A stretch of DNA of 20,504 bases from Lachnospiraceae bacterium (GCA_017523185.1 JAFWXB010000134.1:1-20504); one strand, 5' to 3'. Positions 6,783 through 15,649 are shown, counted from the stretch's first letter. Made by a program: numbers and translations. The notes: generated from the sequence alone by a model not told the origin.

Positions 6783-8138
6783 ATGGAAAGAGAAAAGTTA
6801 GGTAGTCGACTTGGCTTTATTCTGTTAAGTGCAGGGTGTGCAATTGGACTTGGAAATGTATACAAGTTTCCTTACATGGTTGGTGAAAATGGTGGAGGAA
6901 TTTTTGTATTGATTTACTTGTTTTTCCTTTTAGTGCTTGGAGTTCCGATTATGACAATAGAATTTTCTATGGGACGAGCAGCACGAAAAAGTCCGGTGAT
7001 GATGTACCGGCAGTTAGAGAAAAAGGGCAGTAAGTGGCATTGGCATGGACCCTGCTCTTTAATTGGTTGTTATCTGCTTATGATGTTTTATACATCTGTT
7101 GCAGGGTGGTTGCTTCGTTATTTTGTGGATACAGCAAGAGGCTGTTTTATAGGTCTTAATACATTACAAGTAGATGCATATTATGATAAGATGTTGCAAG
7201 AACCGGTTTCTATGACAATTTATATGGGAATTGTTGTAGTATTGGGATTTAGTGTGTGTGCAATAGGGCTTCAAAATGGATTAGAAAAAATAACAAAAGT
7301 AATGATGCTTGCACTTCTTAGCATTATGTTAGTATTGTGTGTGAATAGTGTTTTTTTGGATGGTGGAGAAGAAGGGATTAAATTTTATTTAATGCCGAGT
7401 ATTGAAAATTTAAAAGCAGCAGGTGTTGGAAATGTTATTGTTTCTGCGATGAATCAGGCATTTTTTACATTAAGTCTTGGTATTGGTTCTATGGCTGTTT
7501 TTGGAAGTTATATTGATAAAGAACGTTCTCTTTTGGGAGAATCTATCAATATTGCAGGACTGGATACATTTGTCGCATTGGCTTCTGGATTTATTATTTT
7601 TCCTGCTTGTTATGCATATGATGTAGATGTAACAAGTGGAATGGGCTTAATTTTCCGTACATTGCCAAATATTTTTAACCATATTCCATTAGGACGTTTA
7701 TGGGGAAGTCTTTTCTTTGTATTTATGTCATTTGCTGCATTATCTACTATTTTTGCAGTATTTGAAATGATTATTGCTTGTACTATGGATTTATTTGCTT
7801 GGTCAAGAAAAAAATCTTGTGTTATAAATGGGATTTGTATGTTTGTTCTTTCCTTACCATGTGTGTTTGGCTATAATCTTTGGAGCAATTTTGAACCAAT
7901 GGGAAAGGGAACAAATATTATGGTGCTTGAAGATTTTATTGTATCGAATTTGTTACTTCCATTGGGCTCACTTATTTATGTTTTGTTTTGTACAAGTCGT
8001 TATGGCTGGGGTTGGGACAGCTTTACGAAAGAAGCAAATACAGGAAAAGGGGCAAAAGTACAAAATTGGATGAGAGGTTTTATGAGTTATGTTATTCCGA
8101 TAATGATTATTATTGTATTTATTATTGGGATTGTTTAA
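6783..8138 (+). CDS. NSS/SNF-family sodium-dependent symporter, second paralogue
   Basis: This 451-residue NSS symporter is of the same length as the upstream one and similar throughout, so the pair is probably an old duplication or paired acquisition. Helix 1 reads SAGCAIGLGNVYKFPY (16-31). The family's GNxWRFPY has become GN-VYKFPY, with Trp to Tyr and the gating Arg to Lys28. The helix 8 sodium-site region is AALSTIFAVFE. The start is taken at 6783 because GGAG lies 8 bases upstream; a GTG at 6741 would add 14 residues but has no binding site. The gating change may mean a different substrate or kinetics, but the residue remains basic. Confidence 0.92.
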   Translation: MEREKLGSRLGFILLSAGCAIGLGNVYKFPYMVGENGGGIFVLIYLFFLLVLGVPIMTIEFSMGRAARKSPVMMYRQLEKKGSKWHWHGPCSLIGCYLLMMFYTSVAGWLLRYFVDTARGCFIGLNTLQVDAYYDKMLQEPVSMTIYMGIVVVLGFSVCAIGLQNGLEKITKVMMLALLSIMLVLCVNSVFLDGGEEGIKFYLMPSIENLKAAGVGNVIVSAMNQAFFTLSLGIGSMAVFGSYIDKERSLLGESINIAGLDTFVALASGFIIFPACYAYDVDVTSGMGLIFRTLPNIFNHIPLGRLWGSLFFVFMSFAALSTIFAVFEMIIACTMDLFAWSRKKSCVINGICMFVLSLPCVFGYNLWSNFEPMGKGTNIMVLEDFIVSNLLLPLGSLIYVLFCTSRYGWGWDSFTKEANTGKGAKVQNWMRGFMSYVIPIMIIIVFIIGIV

Positions 8139-8285
8139 GTATAGGAATAATGTAGTGTAAATATTTATTTAATATATGTGATAGTAAATAAATATAAAAT
8201 TTTATGTAAATTAGCATAAAGTTTTAGTTATAAAATAAATAGGGAAAGCAAATTGTAAATATTTCATAAAAAGGAGGAAGGTATT

Positions 8286-10241
8286 TTGGGTGAATATGAT
8301 GTAAAATTTTTGAAATGTCTGGCAAAACAATATCCGACAATTGCACAGACAGCAAGAGAGATTATTAATTTACAATCTCTTTTAACATTACCAAAAGGAA
8401 CGGAGCATTTTATTACAGATATTCATGGAGAGTATGAGCAATATCAACACATTACAAAGAATGCTTCTGGTGCGATTAAACGCAAAATTGAAGATGAATT
8501 TGGAAACACAATTAGTCAAAGAGAACAACGTACGCTTGCAACTTTGATTTATTATCCAAAGAGAAAATTGGCACAGATTGTGCAAACAGAGCGCTATATT
8601 GAAGATTGGTATGCAGTTACGTTATACCGTTTGGTGCGTATTTGTAAACGAACAGCTGTAAAATATAGTCGTTCTAAAGTAAGAAAAGCAATTCCAGATG
8701 ATTATGCTTATATTGTAGAAGAATTATTAAGTGGTCGTCAGGACGTTTCGGAACAGGAAGATTATTATTTTGAAATTATTCGTTCGATTATTCGAACTGG
8801 TATGGCAGCAGAATTTGTTGTAACATTATGTGATTTGATTCGTGATTTGGTAGTAGAGCATTTACATGTTGTAGGGGATATTTTTGACAGAGGACCATAT
8901 CCACATTTAGTTATGGATGATTTAATGCGTCATCAATCTATAGATATTCAATGGGGAAATCATGATGTTTCATGGATGGGAGCAGCAGCAGGAAATCCTG
9001 CACTTATTTGTACTGTTATTCGTATCTCAGCAAAATATGGAAATCTCAATACGTTAGAAGAAAGTTATGGAATTAACTTAATTCCATTAGCTCGTTTTGC
9101 ATTAGAACAATATGAGACAGACCCATGTGACAGATTTCATTTAAGTTACAGAGAAGATGCATATGATATTCGTGACAAATCAATTGATGAACGTATTCAT
9201 AAAGCAGTTACGATTATGCAGTTAAAATTAGAAGGTCAGATTATTATGCGTAATCCTGACTTTAAAATGGATGACCGTTTACTTTTAGATAAGATTGACA
9301 TTGAAAAAGGTGTAGTTACAATTGCAGGTGTAGAGCATCCTCTTTTGGATACAGCATTTCCAACAATTGATTGGAATAATCCATATGAACTTACAAATGA
9401 AGAAAAAGAAGTTATGGACCGTCTGATTTATGCGTTTAAAAATAGCGAAAAGTTGCAAAAACATGTAAAATTTTTATATACAAAAGGAAATATGTATACC
9501 GTACATAATGGCAATTTAATGTTTCATGGTTGTGTACCATTGAATAAAGATGGAAGTTTTAAAAAGGTTTCTGTATTTGGTAAAGAATATGCAGGAAAAG
9601 AATTGTATGATGTTTTAGAAGCATATGCTCGTAAAGGGTATTATGCAACCGATAAAGATGAAAAATTAAAAGGTATGGATATTTTATGGTTCTTGTGGTT
9701 AAATAAAAATTCACCTGTATTTGGAAAAGACAGAATGACAACATTTGAACGTTATTTTGTAGAAGATAAAACGACACATAAAGAACCAAAGAATCCGTAT
9801 TATCAGTTAATTGAAGATGAAACAGTTGTAAATCGTATTTTAGAAGAATTTGGGCTGTTTGGAAAAGAAGCACATATTATCAATGGGCATATTCCGGTAC
9901 AGGTAAAAGACGGACAATCTCCAATGCGTTGTAATGGAAAAGTATTGATTATTGATGGTGGTTTCTCAAAAGCATATCAGGCAAAAACAGGTATTGCAGG
10001 TTATACCTTAATTTACAATTCCTATGGACTTGTGCTTGCAGAACATGAACCATTTGAATCTATTGAAAAAGCTATTATGGAAGGAAATGATATTGTTTCT
10101 CATAAAATTGTAGTACAAAGAGTATTACAACGTAAGACAGTTGCAGATACTGATTTAGGAAAAGCATTACAAGAAGAAATTGAAGATTTAGAACAGCTTC
10201 TTCAAGCATATCGTGAAGGTGTAATTGAGGAAGAATTTTAA
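8286..10241 (+). CDS. fbp: Fructose-1,6-bisphosphatase, class III
   Basis: This is the Firmicute class III fructose-1,6-bisphosphatase. It hydrolyses fructose 1,6-bisphosphate to fructose 6-phosphate in gluconeogenesis and acts in the cytoplasm. The 651 residues match the usual ~640-670. The metallophosphatase motifs appear in order: TDIHGEY (44-50), GDIFDRG (197-203) and GNHD (224-227), and a C-terminal region has INGHIPV. These residues hold the two catalytic metals. The start is TTG at 8286, supported by AAGGAGG 8 bases upstream; no ATG with a binding site is nearby. The 147-base gap before it has an AT-only 11-pair hairpin (8161-8195) without a T tract. I see no clear terminator between this gene and tcdA. 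Confidence 0.96.
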   Translation: MGEYDVKFLKCLAKQYPTIAQTAREIINLQSLLTLPKGTEHFITDIHGEYEQYQHITKNASGAIKRKIEDEFGNTISQREQRTLATLIYYPKRKLAQIVQTERYIEDWYAVTLYRLVRICKRTAVKYSRSKVRKAIPDDYAYIVEELLSGRQDVSEQEDYYFEIIRSIIRTGMAAEFVVTLCDLIRDLVVEHLHVVGDIFDRGPYPHLVMDDLMRHQSIDIQWGNHDVSWMGAAAGNPALICTVIRISAKYGNLNTLEESYGINLIPLARFALEQYETDPCDRFHLSYREDAYDIRDKSIDERIHKAVTIMQLKLEGQIIMRNPDFKMDDRLLLDKIDIEKGVVTIAGVEHPLLDTAFPTIDWNNPYELTNEEKEVMDRLIYAFKNSEKLQKHVKFLYTKGNMYTVHNGNLMFHGCVPLNKDGSFKKVSVFGKEYAGKELYDVLEAYARKGYYATDKDEKLKGMDILWFLWLNKNSPVFGKDRMTTFERYFVEDKTTHKEPKNPYYQLIEDETVVNRILEEFGLFGKEAHIINGHIPVQVKDGQSPMRCNGKVLIIDGGFSKAYQAKTGIAGYTLIYNSYGLVLAEHEPFESIEKAIMEGNDIVSHKIVVQRVLQRKTVADTDLGKALQEEIEDLEQLLQAYREGVIEEEF

Positions 10242-10325
10242 TTATAAAATTTATAAAAGTATATTCAAATATTTTTGATGACTAAAATATAATTTTTATT
10301 TTATTACAATAGTTGTTTTATTTTC

Positions 10326-10353
10326 TTGGATTTGGGAAAAGTATTTATATAAT
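10326..10353 (+). promoter_or_regulatory. Candidate promoter for tcdA
   Basis: TTGGAT (10326-10331), a 16-base spacer and a perfect TATAAT (10348-10353) lie ~45 bases before the tcdA start, implying a short leader that contains the hairpin at 10362-10385. Confidence 0.55.
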
Positions 10354-10361
10354 AAAAATGA

Positions 10362-10385
10362 ATTATAAAATATTCGTTTTATAAT
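10362..10385 (+). promoter_or_regulatory. AT-only hairpin abutting the tcdA ribosome binding site
   Basis: ATTATAAAA (10362-10370) pairs perfectly with TTTTATAAT (10377-10385) around a six-base loop. The stem ends directly before AAGGAG (10386-10391). It may influence translation or transcript stability, but a nine-pair A/T stem is weak. Confidence 0.4.
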
Positions 10386-10397
10386 AAGGAGTTTTTC

Positions 10398-11120
10398 ATG
10401 GAGCAATTTGTAAGAACAAAACGATTACTTGGCGATAAGTCAATGGAATTATTGAAAAATTCCCATGTAGCAGTATTTGGCATCGGTGGTGTGGGAGGTC
10501 ATGCCACCGATGCTTTAGTGCGTAGTGGGATAGGTGAAATTACAATTGTAGATAGTGATGAAGTGGCAATTAGTAATATCAATCGGCAACTGATTGCGAC
10601 ATATCATACAGTAGGTCGAAAAAAAGTAGATGTGATGAAAGAACATCTTTTGGAAATCAATCCAAATGTAAAAGTGCATACACATTGTTGCTTTTTTCTT
10701 CCGGAAACAGAACAAAAGTTTGATTTTACACAGTATGATTATGTGATTGATGCTGTAGATACAGTAACTGCTAAGATTGCACTTGTAATGATGTGTGAAA
10801 AGGCAAATGTTCCAATTATTAGCAGTATGGGAGCCGGTAATAAATTAGACCCAACAGCTTTTGAAGTGGCAGATATTTATAAAACATCAGTTTGTCCACT
10901 TGCAAAGGTAATGCGTCGGGAATTAAAAAAACGAAATGTAAAACATTTGAAAGTGGTATATTCAAAAGAAGAAGCAATTACACCAATCGAAGATGAAGAT
11001 TTTGTAAGTGATGAAACACGAACACGTAGAGCAACACCAGGGTCAATTGCGTTTGTGCCTTCCGTTGCAGGATTGATTTTGGCAGGAGAAGTGATAAAAG
11101 ACCTTGCAAAGAATAGATAA
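10398..11120 (+). CDS. tcdA: tRNA threonylcarbamoyladenosine dehydratase
   Basis: This 240-residue E1/ThiF-like enzyme uses ATP to dehydrate t6A37 in ANN-decoding tRNAs to the cyclic ct6A form. It shows the nucleotide-binding GIGGVGG (28-34), DSDEVAISNINRQ (52-64) including the ATP-contacting Asn/Arg, DAVDT (118-122), SSMGAGNK (142-149), and the TcdA-type TSVCPLAKVMRRELKK (163-178). This last segment separates it from ThiF and MoeB, as does the absence of paired zinc-binding cysteines. AAGGAG precedes the ATG by 6 bases. It probably has its own promoter at 10326 and ends at a terminator. Confidence 0.94.
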   Translation: MEQFVRTKRLLGDKSMELLKNSHVAVFGIGGVGGHATDALVRSGIGEITIVDSDEVAISNINRQLIATYHTVGRKKVDVMKEHLLEINPNVKVHTHCCFFLPETEQKFDFTQYDYVIDAVDTVTAKIALVMMCEKANVPIISSMGAGNKLDPTAFEVADIYKTSVCPLAKVMRRELKKRNVKHLKVVYSKEEAITPIEDEDFVSDETRTRRATPGSIAFVPSVAGLILAGEVIKDLAKNR

Positions 11121-11166
11121 ATCATAGTAGAAAAAACATCACTATATTACAATAGAAAAATATAGG

Positions 11167-11207
11167 CAGTCGTATAATGGAATATTCTGTTATACGATTG
11201 TTTTTTT
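11167..11207 (+). terminator. Rho-independent terminator of tcdA
   Basis: CAGTCGTATAA (11167-11177) pairs with TTATACGATTG (11190-11200), with one G-T wobble, and is followed by seven T. Confidence 0.9.
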
Positions 11208-11286
11208 ATTTGATGAAAAAGTGAAAAATTATGTAGCTTTTTTTTTACTTAAATTGTATTACTTATGAAAGGACGGTGAGGATAAA

Positions 11287-11793
11287 ATGTACCAAGAATC
11301 ATTGTGCACAGAGGATTGGAAAAGAAAAACCATAGAACAATATTCGGATATGGTATATCGGTTGGCATTTTCTATGATGAAAAGTAAATATGATGCAGAT
11401 GACATTCATCAAGAGGTATTTGTGCAATACATAACGAAACACCCTGTATTTGATAGTGAAGAACATAAAAAAGCATGGTTTTTGCGTGTAACGATTAACT
11501 TATGCAAAAATTGGTGGAAAAGTGCGTGGCATCGAAAAGTGGTAGGTATATTAGAAAAGAAAGAGGCAATAGAATCGGATAATGCTATTTGCAAATGGGA
11601 AGAACAATATCCAGTTATTCAACAAGTAAAGCAATTACCACAAAAATATAGAATAGTGATACATCTTTTTTATTATGAAGAAATGTCAATTGAGAAAATT
11701 GCAGAAATTTTAAAGGAAAAGCCTTCCACAGTAAGAACACAACTAACAAGAGCAAGGCAAAAATTAAAGGCAGAATTAACATCTGACAAATAA
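11287..11793 (+). CDS. ECF-type RNA polymerase sigma factor
   Basis: This 168-residue group 4 sigma factor directs RNA polymerase to a small stress or envelope regulon. The sigma-2 region spans about 16-84, with YSDMVYRLAFSMMKS and the polymerase-binding DADDIHQEVF (36-45). The sigma-4 region spans about 108-162, with LPQKYRIVIHLFYYEEMSIEKIAEIL, then the recognition helix PSTVRTQLTRAR (146-157). GGTGAGG lies just before the ATG. Its neighbour downstream is a one-helix membrane protein of the kind that acts as anti-sigma factor. Group 4 sigmas usually transcribe their own operon; I could not pick out the matching promoter. The 177-base gap before the partner is longer than usual. Confidence 0.93.
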   Translation: MYQESLCTEDWKRKTIEQYSDMVYRLAFSMMKSKYDADDIHQEVFVQYITKHPVFDSEEHKKAWFLRVTINLCKNWWKSAWHRKVVGILEKKEAIESDNAICKWEEQYPVIQQVKQLPQKYRIVIHLFYYEEMSIEKIAEILKEKPSTVRTQLTRARQKLKAELTSDK

Positions 11794-11970
11794 ATGTAAG
11801 AGAAAAAGAAAACAATATTTAAATTTATTTGCTTAGGAAAAAGTAGTAAAAGTAAATTATGAATAGAGGTCTGTTTTCATATACAGATTATTGGCTTAGA
11901 TGTATAGAAAAATGAAATTATATGTATTTTAAGGGTAAAATGAAAAGAATTTAGGTAAGGAGGAAATCAA

Positions 11971-13128
11971 ATGTTAGAAAATGAATATAAAAAAGCGTAT
12001 GAACATATCAAAGCTTGTGAAGATAGTATGGAAAAAATTTTACAACAAGCAGAACAAAAAAAGAAAAATAAAGTATCTTTATCAAAACAAGTCGTAAAAC
12101 CAGCTATTTTAGTAGCTATTTGTGTGATTGCATTATTGGTAGGGATTCGCATTCCAACTAAAAATGGTATGTCTATCTTAGCAACAGAAAAAGAGGAAAC
12201 GTATTTTGATTTTTATGAGAATGGATTATTAGATAAAGAGGATTATGAATATTTTTCACAGTATCATAGAGATTTTGTTCCAGTAAAGGGAGAAAATGTA
12301 TCTGTTTCAAGAAGTGGTATTATTATGACAGTAGAAGCTGTTTGTGTAAAAGAAAATATAGTTGCAGCTATTATTTCATTTTCAGACGAAGAAGGATATG
12401 ATTATATCAATAAAAAATTAGAGCATGTACAAGCAAAATATTTATTTGGGGAAGATGGGCATGAATTAGACCATAATTTTCATAAATGGGAGTATTTTAA
12501 TTATAATGAACAAACAGATAAAGCATATGCTATGTTTATTACAGGAAATTTAAGAGAAAACATAATCACAGATGAAAAATTAATTATGTATGCGTCTTAT
12601 TTGACATATGACAGAGATTATGAAGTAAAATTAGTAGAAATGGCTCAAGTAGAAAAAAATCCAATAACAAAAGTAGTGGATATTTATGCTGTAGGTTCAT
12701 CACCTGAAACGGATGAATTATTAAATAGTTGGACAAAAGGAGAAGAAAAAAACAGAACAGCAGAAGTATTAGATATGATGCCACGAGATGCAAGTATGAC
12801 AGATAAACTCACTTTAACAGGGCTTGCATATGAAGATGGTATTTTAAAAGTGCAATATTGTAAAGGAACAGGCTATTGGGATACAAGTTGTAGGGATATT
12901 TGGATGAATAAAAAAGAAACAGGTGAATGGAAAGGTTATAACTTTGCATGTGAGGAATGTGGGGTTTATTGGGAAGAAGAAGTAGATGGTGTTATGTTAG
13001 ACTTTGCAGAAAAATGGTTTTTAGTAACAGAAGAAGACATTTTGCAGAATGAAGTTTATTTAGCATATGATGCAAACGAAGGTTTTTGGCAGGATGAATG
13101 GAGAGTAGAGATACCATTGAAGCAGTAA
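11971..13128 (+). CDS. Membrane-anchored putative anti-sigma factor
   Basis: This 385-residue protein probably restrains the preceding sigma factor. A ~40-residue charged cytoplasmic part (coiled, rich in Glu/Lys) would bind the sigma factor. One membrane helix (about 42-60) follows, then a ~325-residue outside domain that may sense a signal. The layout resembles clostridial DUF4179/RsiV-like anti-sigma proteins, though the extracellular sequence gives no motif I can name with certainty. The outer part has several cysteines, clustered in YCKGTGYWDTSCRD and FACEECGVYW (about residues 297-330), which could form disulfides or a redox or metal site. AAGGAGG precedes the ATG by 7 bases. Anti-sigma function is inferred from position and topology. 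Confidence 0.7.
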   Translation: MLENEYKKAYEHIKACEDSMEKILQQAEQKKKNKVSLSKQVVKPAILVAICVIALLVGIRIPTKNGMSILATEKEETYFDFYENGLLDKEDYEYFSQYHRDFVPVKGENVSVSRSGIIMTVEAVCVKENIVAAIISFSDEEGYDYINKKLEHVQAKYLFGEDGHELDHNFHKWEYFNYNEQTDKAYAMFITGNLRENIITDEKLIMYASYLTYDRDYEVKLVEMAQVEKNPITKVVDIYAVGSSPETDELLNSWTKGEEKNRTAEVLDMMPRDASMTDKLTLTGLAYEDGILKVQYCKGTGYWDTSCRDIWMNKKETGEWKGYNFACEECGVYWEEEVDGVMLDFAEKWFLVTEEDILQNEVYLAYDANEGFWQDEWRVEIPLKQ

Positions 13129-13286
13129 GAAAAGAATTCGTTGAATGTATAAAATAGTATTTTGTAAAATATTCCAAAAAATAGGTCTTGTAATTTTTAC
13201 TTATTTTGATTAGACTGATTTTAAATGCATAAAACAATTGCTTTTGTGCAAATTAAAGAAAAATATATTTGTAAGAGAGGTAAAAA

Positions 13287-14489
13287 ATGTATTGTACAAG
13301 ACAAATAACAGAGAATTTGTATTGGGTTGGAGCAGATGATAGAAGACTTGCAATGTTTGAAGGTGTGTATTCTGTTCCTTATGGTGTATCTTATAATTCT
13401 TATTTGTTATTAGATGAAAAAACGATATTGTTTGATACTGTAGATAAAGCCGTAGAAAAGGTATTTTTGGAAAATATAAACTATGTACTTGGAGAACGTC
13501 CACTTGACTATCTTGTAGTACAGCATATGGAACCGGACCATTCTGCGACTATGTATACTTTGCTTTTAAAACATCCGGAAACAATAGTTGTTTGTAATCA
13601 ACAGAGTGAAAAGATGATTAGACAATTTTTTGGAGAAAGTTTCAACTTAAATATATTGTTAGTAAAAGAAGGAGATACTCTTTCAACCGGACAGCATGAA
13701 TTTACGTTTGTTATGGCACCAATGGTACATTGGCCGGAAGTTATGGTAACTTATGATAAAAAGGATAAGATATTATTTTCAGCAGATGCATTTGGAACAT
13801 TTGGAGCTTTAAATGGAGCGTTATTTTCTGATGAAGTAGATTTTGTATGTGATTATTTAAAAGAAGCAAGACGTTATTATACAAATATTGTAGGAAAATA
13901 TGGAGTACAAGTACACAACTTATTGAAAAAAGCACAAAATTTAGAACTTGCTATGATTTGTCCATTACATGGTTTTATGTGGAGAAAACCAGAAGAAATT
14001 GCTTTTTATATGGAAAAATATATGCAATGGAGTACTTATAAACAAGAACAAAAAGGCGTTATGATAGCATATGCTTCTATTTATGGAAATACAGAAAATG
14101 CAGCGAATATATTAGCTTGTCGTTTGAGAGAAAAAGGTATAAAAACAGTTATGTTTGATGTATCTGTAATTCCATCTTCCGAAATTGTATCAGCAGCGTT
14201 TGAATATAGTCATCTTGTATTTGCATCTTGTACCTATAATGGTGAAATTTTTATTAGTATGGATGCTGTATTGCGTGATATTGCATCACATAATTTACAG
14301 AATCGTACGATTGCTTTTATGGAAAATGGTTCATGGGCACCAACAAGTGGACGATTGATGAAAGAAATTGTAAGTGGATTGAAAGGTGTGAAATTCATAG
14401 ATACAATGATTTCTATTAAATCGGCATTAACTTATGAGCAAGTAGAGGAAATAGAGCATTTGGCAGATGCAATTGCAGAAACAATGTAA
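13287..14489 (+). CDS. Flavodiiron protein (FprA family, oxygen/NO reductase)
   Basis: This 400-residue cytoplasmic flavodiiron protein reduces O2 to water or NO to N2O, protecting anaerobes. The N-terminal metallo-beta-lactamase-like domain carries the di-iron ligands: His80, Glu82, Asp84 and His85 (HMEPDH), His148 (MVHWPE), Asp167 (SADAFGTFG) and His228 (CPLHG). The C-terminal flavodoxin domain from about 257 begins VMIAYASIYGNTENAA, the FMN phosphate loop. It has no C-terminal rubredoxin or NADH-binding extension, so it needs a separate electron donor. AGAGAGG lies 6 bases before the ATG. Its monocistronic setting, with its own terminator, fits an oxidative-stress gene, but no regulator site could be identified. 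Confidence 0.95.
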   Translation: MYCTRQITENLYWVGADDRRLAMFEGVYSVPYGVSYNSYLLLDEKTILFDTVDKAVEKVFLENINYVLGERPLDYLVVQHMEPDHSATMYTLLLKHPETIVVCNQQSEKMIRQFFGESFNLNILLVKEGDTLSTGQHEFTFVMAPMVHWPEVMVTYDKKDKILFSADAFGTFGALNGALFSDEVDFVCDYLKEARRYYTNIVGKYGVQVHNLLKKAQNLELAMICPLHGFMWRKPEEIAFYMEKYMQWSTYKQEQKGVMIAYASIYGNTENAANILACRLREKGIKTVMFDVSVIPSSEIVSAAFEYSHLVFASCTYNGEIFISMDAVLRDIASHNLQNRTIAFMENGSWAPTSGRLMKEIVSGLKGVKFIDTMISIKSALTYEQVEEIEHLADAIAETM

Positions 14490-14510
14490 GGGATGTCACT
14501 TCAAATGTAT

Positions 14511-14555
14511 AAAAAGGTCTTGTATGATAAAATTCTATCATACAAGACCTTTTTT
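14511..14555. terminator. Bidirectional terminator between flavodiiron and Rpn genes
   Basis: A 19-pair stem (14511-14529 with 14536-14554) has A5 on the left and T6 on the right. It sits between two convergent genes and can serve both; the minus-strand Rpn gene ends at 14577. Confidence 0.92.
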
Positions 14556-14576
14556 GTGATAGTTTCTGTTCAAAAT

Positions 14577-15476
14577 TTATCTATTTTGTTTCGCCATAGC
14601 TTCTAATTCTGCGATACGAGCTTTTAAAGATATATTTTCATCATTCAAAGTGGCAAGTTCATGTGTAAGGGTTTCGACCATTTTATGAATAGTATCTTCA
14701 TGTTGGGAATATGATTGACGGGATTTGCATTTTAGGCAGAGTGTTTCATTAGAATTTAATTCAAAAAGTGTTTGAGCAGCTTCAGAAAAACAGAAATTTT
14801 TCTTAGAAAGCAAAATGATTTCTTCCCATGAAACAGCAGTAAATAATTTTGCCCAATCGTCAAGCAGATGTTGTCTGTCATCTTCTGTAGCAAGTTCTAT
14901 ATGTGTAAAATCCATGAGGTGAAGCATGAAATTATCTGTATAGAGAAGGTAATTTTTTTTATTTGATAGTTGATAGGTGGAGAAAAATTCAGGGGATTCT
15001 GAAAATGGTGTAAAATTTACAAATGCGACATGAATAACCGGAAATTTTGTATGATATTCTTGTTTACTGTAAATATGTTCATAAGAACGACAAAGATAAT
15101 GTAAAGCGTGTTCTTTCCAATGCAATTGATTTGCCATTTGCATTTCAAGTGTAATAAGTGTATTGTTATGTAAAGTAATACAAATATTTAAACTAATGGT
15201 ATTATTATCAAAATCATTGCCAAGGGAAAGAGGATTTGTAATGGTAATAGATGAAATTTTATTCGGGGAAAGATGTAAAAGCGAACAGACAAGTCCTTTT
15301 AATACATGAGAGTTTTTTTGCAGAACAAAGCGAAACATATAGTCATTTGTCATATTGTAGGGAATAAAACCGGTTGCGTTTTTATAAGAGTTTATATCGG
15401 TATTTGTTGGTGAATTTGTAGAAATATTTATATTTTGAGGGTTTATGGTGTTGTTAGAATTTGTTATAATATGCAT
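14577..15476 (-). CDS. Rpn/PD-(D/E)XK nuclease-transposase family protein
   Basis: This 299-residue protein belongs to the Rpn family (PD-(D/E)XK nuclease, 'putative transposase'), common and multicopy in Lachnospiraceae. It shows the family opening MTNDYMFRFVLQKN (42-55), LKGLVCSLLHL, then the nuclease core ending in TLEMQ (E111, Q113), then HALHYLCRSYEHI and a conserved HIELATEDD region. The C terminus (about 260-299) is coiled coil. The position that is normally Asp in the core strand (LDI) is Asn97 here (LNI), so the nuclease may be impaired. The first ~35 residues are Asn/Thr/Ser-rich and precede the domain; GAAAGGA at 8 bases supports this upstream start. Its native role (recombination, phage defence or other) is unsettled. 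Confidence 0.88.
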   Translation of the reverse strand: MHIITNSNNTINPQNINISTNSPTNTDINSYKNATGFIPYNMTNDYMFRFVLQKNSHVLKGLVCSLLHLSPNKISSITITNPLSLGNDFDNNTISLNICITLHNNTLITLEMQMANQLHWKEHALHYLCRSYEHIYSKQEYHTKFPVIHVAFVNFTPFSESPEFFSTYQLSNKKNYLLYTDNFMLHLMDFTHIELATEDDRQHLLDDWAKLFTAVSWEEIILLSKKNFCFSEAAQTLFELNSNETLCLKCKSRQSYSQHEDTIHKMVETLTHELATLNDENISLKARIAELEAMAKQNR

Positions 15477-15649
15477 AGAAAAAGTCCTTTCAGAAATAGA
15501 AATGTTTATTTAATTAAGTAGAGTAATAAATGTATTTGTTTACATAGTGATTATTAAGATATATATATAATTTTAAGGTAAATTTTATATATTTGTTTTT
15601 ATATAAAGTAGCATATAGAAAAAAAGAATACAAGAAAAATGGCAGAATA

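Noticed and set aside
7828..8073. 81-codon frame in the second NSS symporter
   Set aside because: It is an alternative frame of a well-supported gene with no start signal and no recognisable protein features.
8161..8195. 11-pair A/T hairpin after the second symporter as a terminator
   Set aside because: The stem contains only A-T pairs, the loop is 13 bases, and no T tract follows.
9559..9873. 104-codon minus-strand frame within fbp
   Set aside because: It is the antisense shadow of a conserved enzyme region, with Leu/Phe/Gln/His-rich composition.
13210..13503. 97-codon minus-strand frame overlapping the flavodiiron start
   Set aside because: It covers the ribosome binding site and first codons of a clear gene and has no features of its own.
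14577..15476. The Rpn-family gene as evidence of an insertion sequence at this spot
   Set aside because: No flanking inverted repeats or target duplication were seen around it; family members are usually stand-alone genes.
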